A stretch of DNA of 64,000 nucleotides from Methylobacterium mesophilicum. GTDB taxonomy: Bacteria > Pseudomonadota > Alphaproteobacteria > Rhizobiales > Beijerinckiaceae. Below are positions 9,091 through 20,230 of this stretch, in pieces; position 1 is the first letter of the stretch; each line of letters starts with the position of its first letter. Below the pieces are notes generated by a model. It was not told where the DNA came from. It was given only the letters and a program-made list of their open reading frames with translations, and searched no databases. The translations under genes were made by a program, and so were the position numbers. The stretch spans positions 124,001 to 188,000 of the forward strand of contig NZ_BPQU01000007.1 in assembly GCF_022179445.1 (NCBI RefSeq), given 5' to 3'.

Positions 9091-9867
9091 TTGGCCTGGC
9101 GAAATCAATCGGGCGTCGCTTTGCGCGGAGATGAAATCAAGATCAACCGACCCGGACCCAGGCGGATCGCGGCGGAACGCGCTCGCCCAAGGCGGTCCCG
9201 CCGTGTGCGCCGGATCGTGGGAGCGCTCCTGCTGCTCCCCGCCGTCGGATTCATCTCCACGCTCACGCTGGCGCTCGTCTATAGCGCGGTGACGCCGCCG
9301 TCGACTCTGATGCTCGGACGCTGGTTGACGCTACAGCCCGTCAGCCGGGACGCGGTATCGCTCGCTGCGATCGCGCCGGCGCTGCCGCAGGCGGTGATCG
9401 CCTCGGAGGACCAGCGTTTCTGCCTCGATTACGGTGTCGATTTCGGCGCGATCCGCGAGGTCGTGGAGGACGAGGATTCGCCGAGCCGGGGCGCCTCGAC
9501 CATCGCCATGCAGACGGTGAAGAACGTCTTCCTGTGGCCGGGCCGGTCCTACATCCGCAAGGCGTTCGAGATCCCACTCGCGCTGGCGCTGGACGCCCTC
9601 TGGGGCAAACGGCGGATGATGGAGATCTATCTCAACATCGCCGAATGGGGCGACGGCATCTACGGCGCCCAGGCGGCGAGCCGCCACTGGTTCGGCAAGG
9701 ACGCGAGCCGGCTGAGCCGGGGCGAAGCGGCCCTCCTGGCCGCCGTGCTGCCGAACCCGATCACCCGCAGCGCCGGCCGCCCCTCCCCCGGCGTGCGCCG
9801 GCGCGCCGCGCAGATCCAAGCCATGATGGGCCAGATCGAAGGGCTTACGGGCTGCCTGCGGCGATAA
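9091..9867 (+). CDS. mtgA: monofunctional biosynthetic peptidoglycan transglycosylase
   Basis: A GT51 glycosyltransferase that polymerises lipid II glycan chains at the outer face of the inner membrane. A basic N-terminus and one membrane helix (IVGALLLLPAVGFISTLTLALV) precede the catalytic domain with ASEDQRF (catalytic Glu106), SRGASTIAMQTVKN and EIYLNIAEWGDGIYG, the standard GT51 motifs. There is no transpeptidase domain, so it is MtgA rather than a class A PBP. The start is uncertain: no ATG is in frame, and TTG codons at 9091 and 9121 are the options; the longer one is listed. It is divergent from ispA with very little space between the starts, which favours the shorter form. Confidence 0.9.
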   Translation: MAWRNQSGVALRGDEIKINRPGPRRIAAERARPRRSRRVRRIVGALLLLPAVGFISTLTLALVYSAVTPPSTLMLGRWLTLQPVSRDAVSLAAIAPALPQAVIASEDQRFCLDYGVDFGAIREVVEDEDSPSRGASTIAMQTVKNVFLWPGRSYIRKAFEIPLALALDALWGKRRMMEIYLNIAEWGDGIYGAQAASRHWFGKDASRLSRGEAALLAAVLPNPITRSAGRPSPGVRRRAAQIQAMMGQIEGLTGCLRR

Positions 9868-9872
9868 TTTTT

Positions 9873-10427
9873 TTACGATCCGGTGCTCGCTGGCTGCTCG
9901 CTGGCGCTCTTGATCGACGCGAGGGTACGGCGGCGCACGAGACCGCTGACCGGGCGGATCAGGAGCCAGTAGGGCGTGAATTTCAGCCGCGCCGCGCGGC
10001 TCGCGCAGGACACCCGCGTCTCGGTGACGAGCCGGGTCCGGCCTTCGGGATCGCACCGCGCCGTGAAGGCCAAGGCGAGCTTGGCGACGTGGGCTGCATC
10101 GAACGCGAGGAACGCCGCACCGTCGGCGATGGGCTCCAGGCCGAAATCCGGGCGCCAGAACCGGCCGATCAAGCCGTAGACGATCTCGCTCTCGCTCCGG
10201 GCGAGCAGCGTGAAGTCGTGGAATCCGAACGGCGCCCGCTGAGCCTCCGGCTCGCCGAAGAGGCGCATCGGCAGCTCCCGTAGGCCGATCATGAGCCGAA
10301 AGAACCGGTCCGAGTCCGGCCGATAGGCGACGACGCTGTCGAGGATCGCGGCGGGTTCGGCAGCCACCAGGCAGGCATGCGTCTCGCTGAACTGGTAGGT
10401 CGGCTGGTATCGGTCGAGGAGGCGCAT
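9873..10427 (-). CDS. conserved hypothetical protein, possibly SRPBCC-like
   Basis: A 184-residue protein that I cannot assign with confidence. The C-terminal segment, with TRVSCASRAARLKF then YWLLIRPVSGLVRR, resembles a family of uncharacterised proteins sometimes described as SRPBCC/polyketide-cyclase-like, in which a beta-rich body ends in a long helix. No catalytic residues are evident. The ATG at 10427 starts MRLLDRYQPTYQFSETHA. It ends five bases from the mtgA stop (convergent), separated only by a short T-run on the + strand at 9869-9875. Confidence 0.7.
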   Translation of the reverse strand: MRLLDRYQPTYQFSETHACLVAAEPAAILDSVVAYRPDSDRFFRLMIGLRELPMRLFGEPEAQRAPFGFHDFTLLARSESEIVYGLIGRFWRPDFGLEPIADGAAFLAFDAAHVAKLALAFTARCDPEGRTRLVTETRVSCASRAARLKFTPYWLLIRPVSGLVRRRTLASIKSASEQPASTGS

Positions 10428-10434
10428 GGCGGGG

Positions 10435-10857
10435 TTAGGCGGCCGGTCCAATCGGCGCCGTCAGCCAATTTTCCGACCTTACCCCGGGCATGCGGCTGAA
10501 CTCCCGCATGTTGTTGGTCACAACGATCAGTCCCTCACTGCGAGCGTGAGCGCCGATCTGCATGTCGTGGATACCGCACGGTGTTCCGGCCCGCTCAAGT
10601 TCGGCGCGAACCTGCCCATAATGGGCCGCTGCCTTATCGGTGAAGAGCAGCACTTCCAGCCGCGCTACGAAGCGAGTGATATTCGTTAGATTCTCGGCGC
10701 GGCGCACCGATTTTTCCGCCCCATAATGCAATTCGCCCAACGTAATGCTAGAAATGCAAAGCTGCTCCGCGAGCGCATTGAATTTTTCACGGATTGCGGC
10801 CGGATGCCTCTTTATGACGTAGATGCAGATGTTTGTATCAAGCATGTACGTCAACAT
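10435..10857 (-). CDS. vapC: VapC-type PIN-domain toxin
   Basis: A 140-residue PIN-domain ribonuclease of the VapC/VagD group. The acidic metal-binding set is visible: Asp in YMLDTNICIY, Glu in TLGELHYG, Asp in GIHDMQIGAHA and the following VTNNMREF. The end, PGVRSENWL, is also typical. VapC toxins cut tRNA or rRNA when freed from VapB. The start ATG at 10857 overlaps the vapB stop by one base (TGATG), so translation is coupled. Codons here are less GC-rich than in the surrounding genes, consistent with horizontal arrival. Confidence 0.9.
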   Translation of the reverse strand: MLTYMLDTNICIYVIKRHPAAIREKFNALAEQLCISSITLGELHYGAEKSVRRAENLTNITRFVARLEVLLFTDKAAAHYGQVRAELERAGTPCGIHDMQIGAHARSEGLIVVTNNMREFSRMPGVRSENWLTAPIGPAA

Positions 10858-11090
10858 CAGAACAACTCGCGCGTCTCTGCTGCTGGCTGCACGCGTTCGT
10901 TCATGAAATCTTCGCTCGCGCACGGCTCATTCAAAAAAAAATCGTCCCATCTCTGCCCCTGTGGAACGATCACACGGCTGCGGCCGATCTTCAAGACGTC
11001 GACCTGATGCACGTCGGCGGGGAAAGCGACCGCCTTGGGCAGCCGCACCGCTTGGCTACGATTGCTGGAAAACACCGTGGAACTGGCCAT
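10857..11090 (-). CDS. vapB: VapB-type antitoxin (SpoVT/AbrB fold)
   Basis: A 77-residue antitoxin. The N-terminal half, VFSSNRSQAVRLPKAVAFPADV, is the swapped-hairpin SpoVT/AbrB DNA-binding domain, with the RSQAVRLP signature common to VapB/VagC. The C-terminal half (WDDFFLNEPCASEDFM) is the region that wraps the toxin. The ATG at 11090 has a near-perfect AGGAGG at ideal spacing. The complex should repress its own promoter through the palindromes just upstream. Stop and vapC start share one base. Confidence 0.88.
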   Translation of the reverse strand: MASSTVFSSNRSQAVRLPKAVAFPADVHQVDVLKIGRSRVIVPQGQRWDDFFLNEPCASEDFMNERVQPAAETRELF

Positions 11091-11103
11091 GCGCAACCTC
11101 CTG

Positions 11104-11143
11104 GAGATATCTCAATCGAAATATGGGATATCCAGCTGGGATA
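11104..11143 (-). promoter_or_regulatory. nested palindromes upstream of vapB, probable autoregulatory operator
   Basis: Three dyads stand within 40 bases: GAGATATCTC (11104-11113), GGATATCC (11126-11133) and TATCC-AGCTG-GGATA (11129-11143). All share a GATATC/GGATA core in an otherwise AT-richer stretch directly upstream of the antitoxin ribosome site. This is what VapBC autorepression would need; the binding itself is inferred. The first dyad partly overlaps the space just upstream of the Shine-Dalgarno sequence. Confidence 0.55.
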
Positions 11144-11252
11144 TACGTATGACCAATCACGTGGAGGCACAAGGCCGTTCCGGACGGTAGCAGCCTCCGA
11201 ATCGGCTCTGTAAGAGGGGCGCCAGAACCACGACATCCGGGATCGACTGACC

Positions 11253-11873
11253 ATGAACGACGCCGTCTACGACCTCACCCTCGAGCGCATCGCCTTGATC
11301 CGCCGGATGGTGGTCGCCTGGAACGGCGCCGAGCCCGGGGCGCCGATGATCCACCCGGAGGCGCCCTACGGCAGCCACGACCGGGACGGCGACATCGCCA
11401 ACGTCACGGGGGACGACGACGGCGCCGAGGAGGAGCACCGGGCGCTGGAGGACGGGATCGCCGTGTTCTCGCAGAACGCCAAGCTTAAGCCCGGTCGCTA
11501 CCAGTACCACAACCCGCTCGCCAAGCTGGATTGCGCGGCGATCACCGACGTGTTCCGGGATGCCGCCACCGGCGAGACGCCGGAGCACATCACGTTCGCG
11601 GTGACGGACGCGCATCTCGCGCTGATCCCGCAGCTCAACCACGTCTGGGACGCAGGGCACGGCGTGCCGCGCATCGACCTGGACCGGCCCTATGGCGGGA
11701 CCGGGCCGTACACGCTGGCCATGGGGCGGCATATCGGCGGCGCCACCGACGAGCACAGCCTGGCCCGGCTCCACCGCGAGATGCAGCCGGCCTTCCAGAT
11801 CTTCCTGCGCTACGCCGATCTCGGGCCCGGCCTGTTCCGCCGGAACGCAGCCTCGGTCTGGGAACCCGCCTGA
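11253..11873 (+). CDS. conserved hypothetical protein of unknown function
   Basis: A 206-residue soluble protein with strong codon bias that I do not recognise. It is acidic around residues 45-65 (DRDGDIANVTGDDDGAEEE). Two segments, EAPYGSHDRDGDIA and DRPYGGTGPYTLAM, look alike, hinting at an internal duplication. No signal peptide, membrane segment or catalytic motif is evident; several conserved-looking His residues (QYHNP, PEHITF, LNHVWDAGHG, GRHIGG) could bind a metal but this is speculation. Start ATG at 11253, no strong ribosome site. It is convergent with argG, and both stop codons lie in one hairpin. Confidence 0.75.
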   Translation: MNDAVYDLTLERIALIRRMVVAWNGAEPGAPMIHPEAPYGSHDRDGDIANVTGDDDGAEEEHRALEDGIAVFSQNAKLKPGRYQYHNPLAKLDCAAITDVFRDAATGETPEHITFAVTDAHLALIPQLNHVWDAGHGVPRIDLDRPYGGTGPYTLAMGRHIGGATDEHSLARLHREMQPAFQIFLRYADLGPGLFRRNAASVWEPA

Positions 11874-11897
11874 GCGCGGGCCCCCGGGGGACGCTCA
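11871..11897. terminator. dyad holding the stop codons of two convergent genes
   Basis: TGAGCG (11871-11876) and CGCTCA (11892-11897) pair around a GC core with CCCCCGGGGG. The left arm begins with the TGA of the + strand gene; the right arm ends with the reverse-strand TGA of argG. It could slow or end transcription from both sides, though there is no T-run. Confidence 0.35.
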
Positions 11898-13133
11898 GGC
11901 GTCCCGCTTCTTGCGCTGCGCCAGGGTGCGCAGCCGCAGGGCGTTGAGCTTGATGAAGCCCGCCGCGTCGCGGTGATCGTAGGCGACGGCGCCCTCCTCG
12001 AAGGTCACGAGGTCCTGGTCGTAGAGCGAGTGCGGGCTCTCGCGGCCGATCACGTGGACGCCGCCCTTGTAGAGCTTCAGCCGCACCGTCCCAGTGACCT
12101 TCTCCTGGCTCTTGTCGATCAGCGCCTGGATCATCTCGCGCTCGGGCGAGAACCAGAAGCCGTTGTAGATCAGCTCCGCGTATTGCGGCATCAGCTGGTC
12201 CTTGAGGTGGGCCGCGCCGCGGTCCAACGTGATCGATTCGATCGCCCGGTGGGCCGGCAGCAGGATCGTGCCGCCCGGCGTCTCGTACATGCCGCGGCTC
12301 TTCATGCCGACGAAGCGGTTCTCCACGAGGTCGAGCCGGCCGATGCCGTTGTCGTGGCCGAGCTGGTTGAGCTTGGCCAGCAGGCTCGCGGGCGACAGGG
12401 CTTCGCCGTCGATCGAAACTGCGTCGCCCTTCTCGAACCCGATGGTGACGATGGTGGGGGTGTCCGGCGCCTGCTCCGGGGAGATCGTCCGGGAGAAGAC
12501 GTAGTCGGGCACCTCGACGGCCGGATCCTCCAGCACCTTGCCCTCGGAGGAGGCGTGCAGCAGGTTGGCGTCCACCGAGAACGGGCTCTCGCCGCGCTTG
12601 TCCTTGGCGATCGGGATCTGGTGCTGCTCGGCGAAGGCGATCAGTTGCTCGCGGGAGCGCAGGTCCCATTCGCGCCAGGGGGCGATCACGGTGACATCGG
12701 GCTTCAGCGCGTAGTAGCCGAGTTCGAACCGGACCTGGTCGTTGCCCTTGCCGGTGGCACCGTGGCAGACCGCGTCGGCTCCGAGCCGCTCGGCGATCTC
12801 GATCTGCTTCTTGGCGATCAGCGGCCGCGCGATCGAGGTGCCGAGCAGATACACGCCTTCGTAGACCGCGTTGGCCCGGAACATCGGGAACACGTAATCC
12901 CGCACGAACTCCTCGCGCAGGTCCTCGATGAAGATGTTCTCGGGTTTGATGCCGAGCAGCTCCGCCTTGCGGCGGGCCGGCTCCAGTTCCTCTCCCTGGC
13001 CGAGATCGGCCGTGAAGGTGATGACTTCGCAGCCGTAGGTGGTCTGCAGCCACTTCAGGATGATGGACGTGTCGAGGCCGCCGGAATAGGCCAGCACCAC
13101 CTTCTTCACGGGGCTCTTCGCGGGATCGGACAT
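11895..13133 (-). CDS. argG: argininosuccinate synthase
   Basis: A 412-residue protein, the normal length for type I ArgG. It joins citrulline and aspartate using ATP in the penultimate step of arginine synthesis. The P-loop-like pyrophosphatase motif AYSGGLDTS (15-23) is intact, and [28 protein letters not shown] and [12 protein letters not shown] follow in order. The ATG at 13133 begins [19 protein letters not shown]; the reading frame runs further upstream to 13319 but that part has no homology-like content. argH is not adjacent. Cytoplasmic. Confidence 0.96.
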   Translation of the reverse strand: MSDPAKSPVKKVVLAYSGGLDTSIILKWLQTTYGCEVITFTADLGQGEELEPARRKAELLGIKPENIFIEDLREEFVRDYVFPMFRANAVYEGVYLLGTSIARPLIAKKQIEIAERLGADAVCHGATGKGNDQVRFELGYYALKPDVTVIAPWREWDLRSREQLIAFAEQHQIPIAKDKRGESPFSVDANLLHASSEGKVLEDPAVEVPDYVFSRTISPEQAPDTPTIVTIGFEKGDAVSIDGEALSPASLLAKLNQLGHDNGIGRLDLVENRFVGMKSRGMYETPGGTILLPAHRAIESITLDRGAAHLKDQLMPQYAELIYNGFWFSPEREMIQALIDKSQEKVTGTVRLKLYKGGVHVIGRESPHSLYDQDLVTFEEGAVAYDHRDAAGFIKLNALRLRTLAQRKKRDA

Positions 13134-13335
13134 GCTGGTTCCGGAACTGGTGCAGGGTGTCGGCGGCTTATCGCGGGCATCATCGGCCTGCAACCGGCGT
13201 GCCGCCTCGCGCGTAGCCTGTTCCGGACGATCGACAGCGTTTCGCCTCATGACGGCCTTGCGGCCGTGTGAGGCACGGCGCGGCGCGGGCATTGCCTGAT
13301 CCCCGCCGCACGAGAGCATCGGAGAAGCGAAATCT

Positions 13336-13962
13336 ATGGCGCGCCAGCCAACCTTGGAGTTCTGGTACGAATTCGCCTCCTCGTATTCCTATCTGGCGGC
13401 GATGCGGATCGAGGCGGCCGCCGCCGATGCGGGCGTGACCGTGCGCTGGCGACCGTTCCTGGTCGGGCCGCTCTTCGCGGCGCAGGGCTGGACGACCTCG
13501 CCGTTCAACCTCTACCCGGCCAAGGGCAAGAACATGTGGCGGGACGTGGAGCGCGAGGCCGCCCGACTCGGCTTGCCGCCGCTCACCCGGCCGGCCCAGT
13601 TTCCGCAGAACAGCCTTAGCGCGGTGCGGGCGGCGGTCTACGGGCACGACCAGGATTGGCTTGTGCCGTTCTCGAAGGCGGTCTTCACCGCGAGCTTCGC
13701 CGAAGGACGCTCCATCGCCGAGCCGTCCGCCGTGGTCGAGATCCTTGATTCGCTCGGTCTCGACGGCACACAGACGGTGCGCGCTGCCGCCGGCGAGGCC
13801 AACAAGACCCGGCTCCGGGTCAGCGTCGAGGAGGCGCGGTCTCGCGGCATCTACGGCGCCCCGACCTTCCTGGCCGACGACGGCGAGCTGTTCTGGGGCA
13901 ACGACCGGCTGGAGCAGGCCCTGGCCTGGGCGGTCGGCGACCGCCCGGCCGGGATCCGGTAG
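13336..13962 (+). CDS. 2-hydroxychromene-2-carboxylate isomerase / DsbA-like family protein
   Basis: A 208-residue thioredoxin-fold protein of the HCCA isomerase (kappa-GST-like) family: [20 protein letters not shown] at the start, [14 protein letters not shown], then the cis-proline region [24 protein letters not shown]. The active-site Cys pair of true DsbA is absent; the Ser in SSYSYL is the glutathione-contacting position in this family. Members use glutathione in aromatic catabolism, but many are of unknown substrate. ATG at 13336 follows GGAGAAG. It is divergent from argG. Confidence 0.88.
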   Translation: MARQPTLEFWYEFASSYSYLAAMRIEAAAADAGVTVRWRPFLVGPLFAAQGWTTSPFNLYPAKGKNMWRDVEREAARLGLPPLTRPAQFPQNSLSAVRAAVYGHDQDWLVPFSKAVFTASFAEGRSIAEPSAVVEILDSLGLDGTQTVRAAAGEANKTRLRVSVEEARSRGIYGAPTFLADDGELFWGNDRLEQALAWAVGDRPAGIR

Positions 13963-14055
13963 GGTGGCGTTCACCAACCGGCATCATCTGTCGGCGCAAG
14001 TTCCTGTTCCGGCCCCACTCCGGCCGAACGATCCCCTCTGTCCCGGACGGATTCC

Positions 14056-14748
14056 ATGGCGCTGTCCCGTCGTCACCTCATCGCCGCCGCGGCCGGCGCG
14101 TCCCTGGGCGCCGGGCTCGGGCGTGCGGCCGCGCAATCCTACGGCCAGCGCGTCGCGGTGACGGGCGATGATGGCCGGCCGGTCGCGAACTCGATCCTGC
14201 CTGGTGAGATCACCGGGCAGATCCCGGGCCTGCGCGGGGTCACCTATGCGGGACCGCGCGAGGCGCAGACCACGCTGTACGAGTTCTTCGACTTCAACTG
14301 CCCGTACTGCCGCAAGGCCGCGGCCGATGTGATGGCGCTGCACGAATCGGATCCGGACCTGCGCATCGGCCTCGTCAACAACCCGATCCTGTCGCCGCAA
14401 TCCGCACAGGCCGCCAAGGTGATGCTGGCGGTTCAGCGCAAGCTCGGCGCTGCGGCCGCCTGGGGATTCTACCGGACGCTGCTGAGCAAGCCCGGCCGCA
14501 TCGACGGGCCCGGCGCCCTCACGGCCGCGGCCGCGCTCGGCATCGCGCAGGCGGACATCGAGGAAATCGCCGACAGCGAGGAGGTCCGGCTGGCGCTCAA
14601 GAGCCAGATGCGGATGGCGGCCGATCTCGGCCTCTACGCGACGCCCTCGTACGTCCTGGGCAACAGCGGCATCCTCGGTCACCCCGGCGCCAACGCCATG
14701 GCGAAGATGATCGCCAGCACCCGGCGGTGCGATCGCCTCGCCTGCTGA
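14056..14748 (+). CDS. DsbA-family thiol:disulfide oxidoreductase, exported
   Basis: A 230-residue thioredoxin-fold protein. The N-terminus SRRHLIAAAAGASLGAGLGRAAAQ looks like a twin-arginine signal. The redox motif is CPYC (82-85) in YEFFDFNCPYCRKAA, and the cis-proline loop is ATPSYVLGN. It resembles DsbA/BdbD-type proteins related to Com1 and acts in the periplasm, forming or reshuffling disulfides. The C-terminal two Cys residues (RRCDRLAC) are extra. It sits after the HCCA isomerase-like gene, about 90 bases away, so the two may be transcribed together. Confidence 0.88.
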   Translation: MALSRRHLIAAAAGASLGAGLGRAAAQSYGQRVAVTGDDGRPVANSILPGEITGQIPGLRGVTYAGPREAQTTLYEFFDFNCPYCRKAAADVMALHESDPDLRIGLVNNPILSPQSAQAAKVMLAVQRKLGAAAAWGFYRTLLSKPGRIDGPGALTAAAALGIAQADIEEIADSEEVRLALKSQMRMAADLGLYATPSYVLGNSGILGHPGANAMAKMIASTRRCDRLAC

Positions 14749-14964
14749 GGCCGGCTGCGTCACACTTCCGCCGCCGTGGCGCGCAGAGCCGCGCCGGTCC
14801 GTGTTGCGTGCGGCCATGCTGGCATGCTAGGCGGTCGCCGCGCCACAAGGGCTGGTTCTCGACCCTTCCCTCCGCTGGCGCGATCCCACGTCCCGAACGG
14901 TATCCGCACCGTGCTCCCGGCCGGAGCGCGCGGATCGGGCGGGCAACAGAGAAGAGAGCGACGG

Positions 14965-15537
14965 GTGGCGCAGAACGGTTCCGAGGCTGGTCCCCTGGTC
15001 GCAGGCGTGGCGGGCCGGTACGCTTCCGCCCTCTTCGAGCTCGCGCGTGACGAGCGCCAGGTCGACGCAGTCGCCGAAGCACTCAATCAATTCGATGCCC
15101 TGCTGAAGGAGAGCGCGGACCTGCGCCGCCTCGTCCGCAGCCCGGCCTTCACCCCCAGCGAGCAGGTCGCCGCCATCGGGGCCGTCCTCGATCGCGCCGG
15201 GATCGGCGGACTGGCCGGCAACTTCATCCGGCTTGCGGCCTCGAACCGGCGCCTCTTCGCCCTGCCGGGCATGATCCGCGCCTTCCGGTCGCTGGTCCAG
15301 GACTCGAAGGGCGTCGTGCGCGCCGAGGTGCGGGTGGCCGAACGGCCGTCCGACGCGCTGATCGAGGAAATCAAGGCGTCCCTTCGCGACATCGCCAAGT
15401 CCGATGTGGACGTCGATCTGGTCATCGATCCGAGCCTGATCGGCGGCCTCGTCGTCCGGATGGGCTCGCGCATGATCGACGCGTCCCTGAAGACCAAGCT
15501 CAACGGTATCCGCCTCGCGATGCGGGCCGCGCGGTAA
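14965..15537 (+). CDS. atpH: F-type ATP synthase subunit delta
   Basis: A 190-residue delta (OSCP) subunit that links F1 to the peripheral stalk. Typical segments are GVAGRYASALFELA near the start, the FALPGMIRAFRSLVQDSKG segment in the middle and DPSLIGGLVVRMGSRMIDASLKTKL at the end. The GTG at 14965 is used because it places the conserved start just after it; the upstream frame to 14776 is not conserved-looking. First gene of atpHAGDC, with the operon promoter expected in the 216 bases before it, where the sequence is GC-rich and I see no clear -35/-10 pair. Confidence 0.94.
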   Translation: MAQNGSEAGPLVAGVAGRYASALFELARDERQVDAVAEALNQFDALLKESADLRRLVRSPAFTPSEQVAAIGAVLDRAGIGGLAGNFIRLAASNRRLFALPGMIRAFRSLVQDSKGVVRAEVRVAERPSDALIEEIKASLRDIAKSDVDVDLVIDPSLIGGLVVRMGSRMIDASLKTKLNGIRLAMRAAR

Positions 15538-15577
15538 GCGCGCCCTCATCCGATCCGAACATGCACTGACGATTTAG

Positions 15578-17128
<1,551 letters not shown>

Positions 17129-17147
17129 TCCGACACGAACCTTGCGA

Positions 17148-17260
17148 CCTCCCCGCCTGCGGTGGGGAGGGCTGGGGTTGGACGCCGGTGCTGACCGCAC
17201 TTTCGGGCCCTTGACCCGGCACCACCCCCACCTTCGGCTCCTCCCCACATGGGGGAGGAG
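17148..17260. repeat. paired-hairpin intergenic element in atpA-atpG gap
   Basis: The 162-base gap between atpA and atpG is mostly filled by an element with a hairpin at each end: CCTCCCC...GGGGAGG (17148-17154 with 17164-17170) and CTCCTCCCC-ACATG-GGGGAGGAG (17238-17260, 9-bp stem). Inside the hairpins are GGGGTTGG and CCACCCCCACC, which are roughly inverted copies. The same plan occurs at 19694-19798 in the atpD-atpC gap. It looks like a REP/BIME-type repeat. Confidence 0.6.
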
Positions 17261-17290
17261 AGGCCCTGGAACGGATCTGGACGCGGCCCG

Positions 17291-18181
17291 ATGGCGAGTT
17301 TGAAGGACCTGCGCAACCGCATCACCTCGGTGAAGGCGACGCAGAAGATCACCAAGGCCATGCAGATGGTCGCCGCCGCCAAGCTGCGCCGGGCGCAGCT
17401 GGCCGCCGAGGCCGGCCGTCCCTTCGCGGAGAAGATGGCTCAGGTGCTCGGCAACCTCGCGGGCAACCTCGTCGGCGGCGTGGGCGCCCCGAAGCTGCTC
17501 TCCGGCACCGGCGCCGATCAGACCCACCTGCTGGTCGTCTGCACCGGCGACCGCGGCCTGTGCGGGGCGTTCAACTCCTCGATCGTCCGCCTGGCGGTCC
17601 GGGAACACATCGTGAAGCTCACCGCCGCCGGCAAGACCGTCAAGATCATGACGGTCGGCAAGAAGGGCAACGACCAGCTGCGGCGCCTGTATCGCGACCA
17701 GATCGTCGAGAGCATGGATATCCGCGGCAACCGCCCGGTGGATTACGAGTTCGCCGCCGGGATCGCCAACAAGATCCTGACACGCTTCGAGGCCGGCGAG
17801 TTCGACGTCGCGACCCTGTTCTACTCCGAATTCCGGTCGGTGATCTCGCAGATCCCGACCGCGCAGGGGCTTATCCCGGCTGAGCTGCCGGCGGTCGACA
17901 CCACTGCGAAGGCCGGCATCGGCAATGCCGCGCTGGAATTCGAGCCGTCCGAGGAGGCGATCCTGGAGACGCTTCTGCCGAAGAACCTCACCGTGCAGGT
18001 CTATCGGGCACTCCTGGAGAACGCCGCGTCCGAGCAGGGGGCGCGCATGAGCGCCATGGACTCGGCCACCCGCAACGCCGGCGAGATGATCAAGAAGCAG
18101 ACGCTGATCTACAACCGCACGCGTCAGGCCATGATCACCAAAGAACTCATCGAGATCATCTCGGGCGCGGAAGCTCTCTGA
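17291..18181 (+). CDS. atpG: F-type ATP synthase subunit gamma
   Basis: A 296-residue central-stalk subunit. The N-terminal helix [20 protein letters not shown] with [16 protein letters not shown] and the C-terminal helix ([14 protein letters not shown], then [25 protein letters not shown]) form the coiled-coil shaft; [16 protein letters not shown] is the Rossmann-like region. Start ATG at 17291; the ribosome site is weak (GGATCTGGA), and the hairpin element lies 30 bases upstream. Third gene of the operon. Confidence 0.96.
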   Translation: MASLKDLRNRITSVKATQKITKAMQMVAAAKLRRAQLAAEAGRPFAEKMAQVLGNLAGNLVGGVGAPKLLSGTGADQTHLLVVCTGDRGLCGAFNSSIVRLAVREHIVKLTAAGKTVKIMTVGKKGNDQLRRLYRDQIVESMDIRGNRPVDYEFAAGIANKILTRFEAGEFDVATLFYSEFRSVISQIPTAQGLIPAELPAVDTTAKAGIGNAALEFEPSEEAILETLLPKNLTVQVYRALLENAASEQGARMSAMDSATRNAGEMIKKQTLIYNRTRQAMITKELIEIISGAEAL

Positions 18182-18196
18182 GGCACCGCGACCTGA

Positions 18197-19684
<1,488 letters not shown>

Positions 19685-19693
19685 GGCCCCCAT

Positions 19694-19798
19694 CCCCTCC
19701 CCCTCGTGGGGAGGGGCCGGGGTGGGATGGCCGTGGCGAGGCTCGCCGGTGCCGTCCGAACCACCCCACCTCCACCTTCGCCACACGATGGGGCGAAG
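19694..19798. repeat. paired-hairpin intergenic element in atpD-atpC gap
   Basis: Second copy of the element seen at 17148-17260. The left hairpin is CCCCTCCCC-CTCGT-GGGGAGGGG (19694-19716, 9-bp stem), followed by GGGGTGGG; the right part has CCACCCCACC and a hairpin CTTCGCC...GGCGAAG (19776-19798). The order hairpin, G-rich, spacer, C-rich, hairpin is the same as in the first copy, but the spacer sequence differs. Confidence 0.55.
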
Positions 19799-19828
19799 AG
19801 CGTGTTGCGGTTCCGGGATCGTCCTGAG

Positions 19829-20230
19829 ATGGCCACCTTCCACTTCGATTTCGTCGGCCCCGAGCGGACGCTGTATTCCGGCGAGGTGACGGCCGTTCAG
19901 CTGCCCGGCACCGAGGGCGAGATGACCGTGATGCCGGGCCACGCCCCGGTCCTGACCTCCCTGCGGGTCGGCGTCATCGTGATCACCGAGAGCCAGGGCA
20001 GCGGCAAGCGAATCTACGTCCGCGGCGGCTTCGCCGATATCGGCCCGACCGCTGTGACGGTGCTCGCCGAGCGCGCCGCGCCGATCGAGGAGCTGACCCA
20101 CGACTCCCTCGACCGGGATATCGAGGCGGCCGAGTTGCAGCGCGACGCCACCGAGGATCTCCAGAAGCGCGAGGAGCTGAACGGCCAGATCGTCCAGCTC
20201 CAGGAGACCAAGGCGCTCCTCAAGCTCTGA
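19829..20230 (+). CDS. atpC: F-type ATP synthase subunit epsilon
   Basis: A 133-residue subunit. The N-terminal beta barrel is clear (FHFDFVGPERTLYSGEVTAV, PGTEGEMTVMPGHAPVLTSL) and a C-terminal helical part follows (DIEAAELQRDATEDLQKREEL). Epsilon sits on the gamma shaft and restrains ATP hydrolysis. The start ATG at 19829 gives the conserved MATFHFDF; the frame extends upstream through the repeat element to 19706 without meaning. Its last 11 bases overlap the end of the convergent cca-type gene. Confidence 0.94.
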   Translation: MATFHFDFVGPERTLYSGEVTAVQLPGTEGEMTVMPGHAPVLTSLRVGVIVITESQGSGKRIYVRGGFADIGPTAVTVLAERAAPIEELTHDSLDRDIEAAELQRDATEDLQKREELNGQIVQLQETKALLKL

